Made by a program: the position numbers and the translations under genes. From Candidatus Poribacteria bacterium (GTDB taxonomy: Bacteria > Poribacteria > WGA-4E > DTYX01), in assembly GCA_012961655.1 (NCBI GenBank), contig DTYX01000202.1, positions 1-6,049 on the forward strand: a stretch of 6,049 nt of DNA. Direction: 5' to 3'. A model generated the notes under the pieces. That model was not told the origin of the DNA. It worked only from the letters and a program-made list of their open reading frames with translations, and ran no database searches. Shown piece after piece: positions 1 through 5,902 of this stretch (the first letter of the stretch is position 1; each line of letters starts with the position of its first letter).

Positions 1-669
1 ACGGATAAATTGGGCGAAGCGGAGATTGTTCGCGCTACTGTCGAAACAATCGCGGAAAACGTCGTCGATGGTATAACGGCGCCGCTGTTTTACGCGTTTC
101 TTTTCGGCGCGCCAGGCGCATTGGCATACAAAGCCGCCAGCACATTGGATTCGATGGTCGGCTATAAAAACGAAAAGTACAAAAATTTCGGCTGGACATC
201 AGCGCGATTTGATGATATCCTAAACTTCATACCCGCCCGTTTGACGGGAATCTTAATACCTTTCATAGCTTTTTTCCTCGGTTTCGATGGTCGTAATAGT
301 TGGCGCGTATTCTGGCGAGATAGGAAGAAACATCCCAGTCCCAACAGCGCGCACGTCGAAGCCGCGTTCGCAGGTGCATTGAATGTCCGACTCGGCGGCG
401 TCAGCACATACAGTGGCGTGCCGTCCCATAAAGAATACCTCGGCGATGCGAACCGTCCGCTGGAAATCGATACGATTCGGCGGGCGCAACTTTTGATGTT
501 TGCGACTTCAGCGATGTTTTTGGCTTTAGGTTTAATCTGTTCGCTTTGCTCACCGCTTTTCCCCCCAGTATTGGAGGGATTATTAACCTTTTATTGCTCA
601 ACTGCAAATCCACTCCAAACCCAATGGTTATGTTTGCTTCCATCGCGGGAGAGTTTTTGCGTAGTGTAG
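1..669 (+). CDS. cbiB: Adenosylcobinamide-phosphate synthase CbiB/CobD, 5' end outside window
   Basis: Inner-membrane enzyme of adenosylcobalamin synthesis that joins adenosylcobyric acid to (R)-1-amino-2-propanol or its phosphate. The reading frame is open from base 1 (T-D-K-L...), so the TTG at 10 is internal and about 90-100 N-terminal residues lie outside; 222 residues are visible. Family landmarks in order are EIVRATVETIAEN and VDGITAPLFY, then the block STLDSMVGYKNEKYKNFGW followed by ARFDDILNFIPARLTG, then the loop SPNSAHVEAAFAGALNVRLGG, STYSGV, and the RPLEIDTIRRAQ segment that precedes the last membrane helix. This is a very typical CbiB and the function is secure. Oddity: family members normally end soon after that last helix, near base 550. 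Here the frame continues about 35 residues with no obvious conservation and overlaps the convergent membrane-protein gene by 79 bp. A 6-C run at 561-566 sits at this point, and shifting one frame there would give a stop at 584-586, just clear of the neighbour. The true C-terminus is therefore uncertain. Confidence 0.93.
   Translation, partial: TDKLGEAEIVRATVETIAENVVDGITAPLFYAFLFGAPGALAYKAASTLDSMVGYKNEKYKNFGWTSARFDDILNFIPARLTGILIPFIAFFLGFDGRNSWRVFWRDRKKHPSPNSAHVEAAFAGALNVRLGGVSTYSGVPSHKEYLGDANRPLEIDTIRRAQLLMFATSAMFLALGLICSLCSPLFPPVLEGLLTFYCSTANPLQTQWLCLLPSRESFCVV
560..579 (-). terminator. Weak GC-rich stem-loop between convergent gene ends
   Basis: On the minus strand a 6-bp stem, CCCTCC against GGGGGG with one G-U wobble, closes a 6-base loop, plus one flanking T-A pair. 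It begins about 12 bases past the TAA stop of the minus-strand membrane protein. No T-run follows on the minus strand, and on the plus strand the stem has a C-A mismatch with only a loosely T-rich tail. It could reduce read-through between convergent genes, but it is not a textbook intrinsic terminator. No better candidate is seen. Confidence 0.25.
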
Positions 670-2636
670 ATGACCTGAGTTAAATATCCATCAGTTACAG
701 TGATTGTATAGCTTTGTTCAGTGGAATTGTTGCCGGCGGGTACGATAAGATGCTTGATAACTTTTTGGTCATTTGCGATTATATTTACTTCATGCGAGCT
801 TCCTTCGCCGGAACAGAAATAGAGGATGACACGGTAAGTTCCGTTTGGCAGGTCGAGTTTGAAGGCGGCGTCCGCGGTGTCCCAGACGGCGTCGCGATAC
901 GGCTCGGAAATTTCATCGGGACCTGAAAAATCGTTGCCTGGCGACCTGGTAACCCAACCGTATCGGCCGCTCGTGTAACGGGTGTTCATGTCAATGAGAT
1001 GATGTTCAGCCGCCACTTGTCCATCGGCGGGTTGCATATCAAACCTGATGGCAAGTTTACCATCGGGTTTGCGTTCCCAAAGACTTAGGTCTGGCCCGGC
1101 GGCTCTTTTTTGACGGAACAGCTTGAGATGTTTCGTCTGGTGAACGATATCGTAAGTCTCTTTGAGATTTTCGAGGTCTGGGCTATCGTCGTACCACGCC
1201 AAGATGTAATCGATGATGCCTTTGTATGAGCCGTTGAAGTTGATGGGAAAGTAGTTGTAATTCGCTTCGTAGTTTGCCAGATGTCCAATGTCTCTTTTAT
1301 AGAGTCCGTAAAATGCGACGGAGTGGACAAACGGCGTGACGTATTTGATAGTGCCAAGTGATTCAGACGCGTGCCAATCGGCGCTACGAATCTGGTAAGT
1401 CGTGTGCGCCTCCATTTTGTCAACACCGGATGTCAGTTCGGCAATCTCTTTGTCGATGTGATAAAAATCGTAGCCCGTTCGACCGAGGTGTACGAGAGAA
1501 AGCAGTATTATACACATTGCGATGCCGTAACGCAGATATCGGTGGAATCCGATTACAAACCAGGGAGACAACAGCAGGAAGATATACAGATGAATTCTGT
1601 CGTTAATCCAGCCCCCCGGCCCAAGTCCCCACGGCGTTTTGATGAACATGATGGTAAAGATAATTGCCAATAACGCAAATTGGTCGGTTTCATGTAACCA
1701 CTGCCGCTTGTAGATGCGATACGCCACTGTCAGCACTCCCGCCAGGGCAAAAAATCCGAGCAAAAATTTCATTACGCCGATGTGCCAATCCGTGAAGTAG
1801 ACGAGCGATTTGAAACCCCAAAAGTATTCTTTTATCCACTCCGGCGATTGATGCCAACTGCCGCTTTCCTTCGGACTGGCGAGGTAGTATTCCAATAAGA
1901 TAAAGTACGCCGGCAACATGTAGCCTAAAAATACCGCCAACGGTTTAAGCCGACGGACAAATTCCCCGATTATAGAGCGAACTGTCAGTTCGCTTCTCGA
2001 TTTTCCTGTCACCCATCCGGCTCGAATTGCCGCGGGAATCCATGAAATACAGGCGATGATGAGCATGACCAGCAGAAGCAGCCCGTAAGATGCGATGTGG
2101 CTGAGGTAGGTCAGCAGCATCAGCAGATAGAGCACGATGACGTTTACCACACTGATGTCATCTCTGTGTTTCCACCAGTAGCCCAATGCGAAAAAGAACA
2201 GCGAAACGCTGAGCGCGAAGTTGTAGAATCCCATCAGGAGCAGATAATTATAGGCAAAAAGAAATCCAAGCAGTCCGAATAAGATTTTTCGTCTGTCGAT
2301 GGCATCGAGAAAGTAAAACAGCGATAGCGGGAGAAGACCGACGCAGAAAGTCAGTAGGATCTTTTCTGTGATGATAGGCGGGAAAAAATATAGAAAGAAC
2401 GCCATGAAGGGATGAGATGTCCAGTTCGGAAAGATGGTCAGATTCAGTTTGAACACATCGCGCAACTTGTAGTTTTCGTGCTTGTGATATTCTTTTAAAA
2501 CCATCGCGTTATAGATATGACTGGGGCCATCTTGCGAGGGAAAATATCTGAAAATCCACAATGGCATGAGGTGGATGACAAACAACACCATTATCAAATA
2601 ATGTTTCCAATGCAATTGATGGAATATCTTATTCAT
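591..2636 (-). CDS. Polytopic GT-C-like membrane glycosyltransferase with C-terminal carbohydrate-binding-like domain
   Basis: A 681-residue integral membrane protein. Residues 13-30 form the first helix. It is followed by the loop motif RYFPSQDGPSHIYNA (30-44), whose acidic residue after the first helix resembles the catalytic-loop position of GT-C fold glycosyltransferases. About ten more hydrophobic segments follow (around 77-112, 117-154, 163-201, 232-251, 285-308, 318-335, 348-386). Residues 390-525 form a soluble linker region. Residues 529-681 look like a galactose-binding-type beta-sandwich of the kind found at the N-terminus of rhamnogalacturonan acetylesterases and in malectin-like modules: RFDMQP, Y-T-S-G-R-YGW (554-561), RDAVW (581-585), LPNGTYRV (596-603), and a terminal HWVWSGFAV. 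Placing it among lipid-linked-sugar glycosyltransferases acting at the periplasmic face is inference from fold and topology; donor and acceptor are unknown. The ATG start follows a strong GGAGG at ideal spacing. The nearest minus-strand gene is 110 bp upstream. The final 26 codons overlap the apparent end of cbiB. Confidence 0.8.
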   Translation of the reverse strand: MNKIFHQLHWKHYLIMVLFVIHLMPLWIFRYFPSQDGPSHIYNAMVLKEYHKHENYKLRDVFKLNLTIFPNWTSHPFMAFFLYFFPPIITEKILLTFCVGLLPLSLFYFLDAIDRRKILFGLLGFLFAYNYLLLMGFYNFALSVSLFFFALGYWWKHRDDISVVNVIVLYLLMLLTYLSHIASYGLLLLVMLIIACISWIPAAIRAGWVTGKSRSELTVRSIIGEFVRRLKPLAVFLGYMLPAYFILLEYYLASPKESGSWHQSPEWIKEYFWGFKSLVYFTDWHIGVMKFLLGFFALAGVLTVAYRIYKRQWLHETDQFALLAIIFTIMFIKTPWGLGPGGWINDRIHLYIFLLLSPWFVIGFHRYLRYGIAMCIILLSLVHLGRTGYDFYHIDKEIAELTSGVDKMEAHTTYQIRSADWHASESLGTIKYVTPFVHSVAFYGLYKRDIGHLANYEANYNYFPINFNGSYKGIIDYILAWYDDSPDLENLKETYDIVHQTKHLKLFRQKRAAGPDLSLWERKPDGKLAIRFDMQPADGQVAAEHHLIDMNTRYTSGRYGWVTRSPGNDFSGPDEISEPYRDAVWDTADAAFKLDLPNGTYRVILYFCSGEGSSHEVNIIANDQKVIKHLIVPAGNNSTEQSYTITVTDGYLTQVIYTTQKLSRDGSKHNHWVWSGFAVEQ

Positions 2637-2746
2637 CGCAATCCTCCGTTCGGTAATTCAATGGTAAAGATGGTATCCGCACAAGCTTCGCCGTTCACCG
2701 AAATTTTTATAAAAGTTGTGCTCTTCGATAATTCCGCAGGTAATGC
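2633..2746 (-). other. In-frame 37-codon open stretch after the stop of the small membrane protein
   Basis: Directly after the TGA of the small membrane protein (2747-2749) the same frame stays open for 37 codons and closes at a TGA (2633-2635), which overlaps the next gene's start as ATGA. The translation reads like protein: a Ser/Thr stretch, then KISVNGEACADTIF, then TIELPNGGLR. Its alternating hydrophobic pattern suggests beta strands. It has no good start codon of its own; the only one is GTG at the VNG position, with no Shine-Dalgarno, leaving about 21 residues. It could be the former C-terminal tail of the membrane protein cut off by a nonsense change, a tail reached by read-through, or chance: 37 open codons are not rare. 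The ATGA junction is the reason to take it seriously. Confidence 0.3.
2643..2647 (-). promoter_or_regulatory. Strong Shine-Dalgarno for the GT-C-like gene
   Basis: GGAGG on the minus strand lies 6 bases before the ATG at 2636. It fixes the start of the 681-residue membrane protein. It also lies inside the open stretch that ends in the ATGA overlap (2633-2636), so translational coupling to an upstream frame is possible. Confidence 0.8.
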
Positions 2747-3142
2747 TCAATCTGAATTTGCTGGGCGTTGATACACCCACCGCGTCAGCGCGCCAACGAC
2801 AATCAGCATTGATAAATCGCCTAGTCCTGCAAGCAAAACAGACAGCGACGCACCTCTGAAGAGGTACTCAGAAAACAAAAACACGACGGCGACAGATTTG
2901 GAGAAGAGGATTATTAGGGTTGACGCTCGCAGGTACCGAGGTACAAACGCCCCCAGTCCATATCCCAGCCCCAAGCTGATAAGAAAAGCGCCGCTTTGTC
3001 GGGGCCAAAAAGTGATATCAGGGATAGACATTCTCAACGCCATCATCCATTGGTCAGTGAATAGCCAGTTTAGCGCGCCCAGGGTGATAGAATGTAAAGC
3101 GACAATGGCTATAACTAGTTGGGAAATACGATGACGATTCAC
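2747..3142 (-). CDS. Small four-helix integral membrane protein, function unknown
   Basis: A protein of 131 residues if started at the GTG at 3142. A TTG one codon upstream is the alternative, but a purine-rich AAAGGGA ends about 7 bases before the GTG and only about 4 before the TTG, so GTG is preferred. Four hydrophobic segments are visible, numbered from the GTG: about 8-26 (QLVIAIVALHSITLGALNW), 46-65 (FWPRQSGAFLISLGLGYGLG), 73-90 (ASTLIILFSKSVAVVFLF) and 100-122 (LSVLLAGLGDLSMLIVVGAL). The W-x-R-Q-x-G-x-F-L-x-x-L-G-L-G-Y element at the start of the second helix is familiar from small uncharacterised bacterial membrane proteins with four helices. I cannot assign a function, and no catalytic or metal-binding residues stand out. 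It lies 111 bp downstream of the polyferredoxin fusion and 110 bp upstream of the GT-C-like gene, all on one strand, so co-transcription is possible but not demonstrated. Its 3' end is unusual because the frame reopens past the stop. Confidence 0.75.
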   Translation of the reverse strand: MNRHRISQLVIAIVALHSITLGALNWLFTDQWMMALRMSIPDITFWPRQSGAFLISLGLGYGLGAFVPRYLRASTLIILFSKSVAVVFLFSEYLFRGASLSVLLAGLGDLSMLIVVGALTRWVYQRPANSD

Positions 3143-3148
3143 CAATTT

Positions 3149-3155
3149 TCCCTTT
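3149..3155 (-). promoter_or_regulatory. Shine-Dalgarno choosing the GTG start of the small membrane protein
   Basis: AAAGGGA on the minus strand. Seven bases separate its last G from the GTG at 3142, against four for the TTG at 3145, which favours GTG as the initiation codon. Confidence 0.55.
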
Positions 3156-3178
3156 CTTTGCTGTTAGCTTAACGACAC

Positions 3179-3211
3179 GAATTTTACGATTATCAAAAGG
3201 ATGTAAAATTC
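3179..3211. promoter_or_regulatory. 9-bp perfect inverted repeat, possible operator or promoter site
   Basis: GAATTTTAC (3179-3187) and GTAAAATTC (3203-3211) are perfect inverted copies separated by 15 bases. They lie in the gap between the polyferredoxin fusion and the small membrane protein. Read on the minus strand the two arms contain TTTACA and, 15 bases on, TAAAAT. Each is one base from the sigma-70 -35 and -10 consensus, but the spacing is short. The element could be an operator for a dimeric regulator overlapping a promoter for the two downstream genes, or an AT-rich hairpin. No T-run makes it a terminator. The rest of the gap shows nothing clear. Confidence 0.35.
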
Positions 3212-3253
3212 CTTGCTGAAGGCTCTAAGGTTTGAAAACCGAAAGAAAATATA

Positions 3254-5902
3254 TTATGCCCCCTGGGAAAAAAGTATCAAGTAGGTGATGCTTAACACTA
3301 ACACCAGCATGCGCAGTACCCATAGTGGGAACGTCCTTTGCCCATTGATGTAATTGGCTATCGTCTGTTTGCCCACGATAAGCGTGATTATCGCACCAAA
3401 CAAAATTATCATAATCTGGAGAAGATACACCATTGCCGGTGTTGCTTGAATACCAAATCTCTGTAGGTGGTCAAAGTCAATTTGTCTACCCAGTGTCGGT
3501 ATCAATTGCCCCGCCCACAGCAAAAGCCGCGCTAGTTGATGGGCTAATTCACCGGCAAAGGTCAACGGGATGAACGCCAGCGCCAGCCAGCAAAATCTAT
3601 CGATGGATTGACCAGGCCTTCGTATTGCGGCGATGCCTCCCGCCCACAGAACGCCAAACATCATGAGTGAAAAAACGACCAGTGTGACCAATGGCGTCAG
3701 GGCGTCTGTATCCAATATCTGTTCGATTCGTTCATAGATAGCCATCTCCTTAAACTCCCGGGCAAATAAAGAACCTATTAACAGAGGGACAAAAAGCGCC
3801 AGGCCCAAGCGTGATGAGAATGCTTTTGCTCTTAACTGTTCGGTTTTGGCGGCTAATTCAATCGCCGGGGGGCGAAGATTAATGCGTGGGGATTGCTTTT
3901 CACAGTTCTTAATACAATTGCCACATAATATACAATATTCATTACTTTGCAGCGAAAAAGCGCCTTGATACATCGGACAACCTTTAACTGTATCCGTCCC
4001 GACAAAGCAAGCATGCGTACTGCATTCATTATTGCATACATCAAGGTTGCCTCTAAACTCGATAATCGATGTGGTTGCGAATGTGCTCGCCATACCGCCC
4101 AGTGGGCATAAATATCGACACCAAGCGCGCCGTTCAAACAGTAATCCGGTTACAATTGCCGCCGTAAGAATCCCCAGCAACAGAAATGAGGTTGCCCTAG
4201 GCTGCGCATTCATTTCGGTTGCTTGTTCTTCCCATATAATCAAGGCAAATCCTGCAAGGTTAAAATATATCCCATATTTGCGCAGAAAGGACGGCGCTTT
4301 GAACCCAAGATTACAGAGGTGATTTATCCATTCGGCAATCGCAGCGATGGGACAAATACCACACCAAAAACGCGCTGCAAACAGAAAGCTCAGTACCAAC
4401 ACAGGCCACCAGATTGCCCAGGTTAAGATGAGTGCGATATTGCTAGTGGGATTCTGCGGGCCAAGCAGTCCAAGAAGCAGAACAAGCCCGAAGAAAACAA
4501 CAGTCCCAATTTGTAAAAGGCGTGGAAATAACTGGCTTTCAAATATCTGCTGAAACCGTTCAAAGCGAAATAAGTTGAAACGTTTTTCTCCCTCTAATGG
4601 CTGCAACCCGATGAATATTTCCTGCGGAGTGAGCATTTCATCTTCTGATATATGTACACCGCGGCGAATTACGCTTTCTAGCTCTTCGACATTGCCTGGC
4701 CAATCGTAACTCATAATTAAATTCATCGCCTCGGGAGTCACACCCTTGACCTCTTTTTGACTCTCTTGATTATATTTGAGGATGAAATGTCCAACAAGTG
4801 CGCTGAGGTCTTTTTTCCGACCGCGCAAGGGAGGAATGGACACAGATTGTCCCGATAATTGTTCGTATAAATCTTTATCGAAGCGGCCTTGCTCTACTGC
4901 CTGCGCCAGGTCAATACTGCTGGTGGCAAGCATTCTGACATCAGCTCGAATCATATCACTGCCGCCCCAGCGATAAAAATTTCCATCGCGCAAGTAAGCC
5001 GCTAACTTAGCTTGCAGACTACGCTGGAGTTTATCTACATTCTCAAGCACCAATGTCCCAGAATGTGCGACTTCCAAGTAGCCGATTCGTCGCGACTTCG
5101 CAAAGGAGAATACACTGCTTTCATGACCGAATATGGCGCTATCCTGTGATATTTCCATGAGAAAAGATTTTTCTTCACTTTCCTGCGATTGACTCGATGG
5201 TATTAGTGTGGGGATAGTGGCGCAATCAACAATTAGTAACGCTTGTTCCTTCCGGTGACTCTTTTCGTGAATCAGTTGGGCGACCATCGAATGTTCTGTG
5301 CCCACTTCGCCAACAATCAGCGTTGGATTGTCAACGGCTGCAACCTCTTCAATTACTCTATTAAGCGCAACTATATTCCGAGATTTGCCTATAAGTTTAG
5401 CCTCTGGACGCTGGCGTTGTTGGGATAAAAATTCGCGCAACGCCAGTTCTTGAGAGGTCCCCTGTTCAATCCTTAGGTCGGCTTTCCGCACATATTCCGC
5501 TATAATCTTAATAAAGACTTGCGCCAGGTAAGGGTTATCGGCTAATAACCGCTCAAAATCCTGCTTGCCGATGGCAATCATGGTTGAATCTTCTGTTGCC
5601 TGTACAGAAGCGGAACGCAAATCCCCCGTCAATAGCGCCATCTCACCGATGGAACACCCCGGACCCTGATGAGCTAAAACCGTTTCTATCCCATCGTCAC
5701 TGGTTCGAAACACTTTTACCTGTCCTGACATGATAATATACAGACTATTCCCAACATCTCCCTGTTTAAAAAGCGTTTCACCCGCCGCTAGCGCCTGCTC
5801 TTCTGCAACGAGAGCAATTTTTTTCAGTTCTTCTGAAGGGAGGGAGGAAAAGATAGGCGTTGATAACAGAAAATTAAACTTAGTATGCAATGAATTATTC
5901 AC
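3254..5902 (-). CDS. Cyclic-nucleotide-binding / degenerate sigma-54 AAA+ / NapH-NosR-like membrane polyferredoxin fusion
   Basis: An 882-residue multidomain protein. Residues 13-135 are a CRP-type cyclic-nucleotide-binding domain with an intact phosphate-binding cassette (IGEMALLTGDLRSASV, 85-100; G86-E87 and R96-S97), so ligand binding is likely. Residues 169-430 match a sigma-54-activator AAA+ domain by overall pattern (IGKSRNIVALNRVI, IFGHE, RRIGYLEVAHSGTLVL, IPPLRGRKKDL, YDWPGNVEELE), but the Walker A lysine, GAFTGA loop, Walker B acids and arginine fingers are replaced. No Fis-type helix-turn-helix follows. Instead there is a membrane region from 463: helices near 463-481, 488-510, 545-558 and 571-590, with CGICP (514-518) and CRYLCP (595-600) at the cytoplasmic ends. 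Next are two ferredoxin-like Cys sets, C623/C627/C632/C642 and C657-x2-C660-x2-C663-x3-C667. About five more helices extend to 880. It probably moves electrons at the inner membrane under nucleotide control (inference). An in-frame TGA directly precedes the GTG, so the start cannot lie further upstream; a weak GGGG at 5912-5915 is the only ribosome site. Confidence 0.88.
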   Translation of the reverse strand: MNNSLHTKFNFLLSTPIFSSLPSEELKKIALVAEEQALAAGETLFKQGDVGNSLYIIMSGQVKVFRTSDDGIETVLAHQGPGCSIGEMALLTGDLRSASVQATEDSTMIAIGKQDFERLLADNPYLAQVFIKIIAEYVRKADLRIEQGTSQELALREFLSQQRQRPEAKLIGKSRNIVALNRVIEEVAAVDNPTLIVGEVGTEHSMVAQLIHEKSHRKEQALLIVDCATIPTLIPSSQSQESEEKSFLMEISQDSAIFGHESSVFSFAKSRRIGYLEVAHSGTLVLENVDKLQRSLQAKLAAYLRDGNFYRWGGSDMIRADVRMLATSSIDLAQAVEQGRFDKDLYEQLSGQSVSIPPLRGRKKDLSALVGHFILKYNQESQKEVKGVTPEAMNLIMSYDWPGNVEELESVIRRGVHISEDEMLTPQEIFIGLQPLEGEKRFNLFRFERFQQIFESQLFPRLLQIGTVVFFGLVLLLGLLGPQNPTSNIALILTWAIWWPVLVLSFLFAARFWCGICPIAAIAEWINHLCNLGFKAPSFLRKYGIYFNLAGFALIIWEEQATEMNAQPRATSFLLLGILTAAIVTGLLFERRAWCRYLCPLGGMASTFATTSIIEFRGNLDVCNNECSTHACFVGTDTVKGCPMYQGAFSLQSNEYCILCGNCIKNCEKQSPRINLRPPAIELAAKTEQLRAKAFSSRLGLALFVPLLIGSLFAREFKEMAIYERIEQILDTDALTPLVTLVVFSLMMFGVLWAGGIAAIRRPGQSIDRFCWLALAFIPLTFAGELAHQLARLLLWAGQLIPTLGRQIDFDHLQRFGIQATPAMVYLLQIMIILFGAIITLIVGKQTIANYINGQRTFPLWVLRMLVLVLSITYLILFSQGA

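Noticed and set aside
531..684. Alternative plus-strand frame past the end of cbiB, rich in Leu/Ile (FNLFALLTAFPP...), as the true C-terminus.
   Set aside because: It also runs far into the convergent gene and lacks family resemblance; the other shifted frame, stopping at 584-586, is a better repair.
714..926. Plus-strand open frame of 70 codons as a small gene.
   Set aside because: It lies entirely antisense to the C-terminal sugar-binding-like domain, whose motifs (YGW, LPNGTYRV) are clearly coding; no Shine-Dalgarno or family resemblance.
2633..3142. Recoded TGA (sense codon) joining the small membrane protein to its 37-codon tail.
   Set aside because: Tryptophan is encoded by TGG throughout the window and no other gene needs TGA as sense; reading TGA as sense before the GTG of the fusion gene gives no sensible extension.
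3212..3250. Small palindrome-like GGTTTGAAAACC just after the stop of the fusion gene as a terminator.
   Set aside because: The stem is only 4 bp and no T-run follows on the minus strand.
3853..4137. Minus-strand open frame of 94 codons in another frame inside the polyferredoxin gene.
   Set aside because: The overlapping frame carries the ferredoxin cysteine motifs; this one has no recognisable content.
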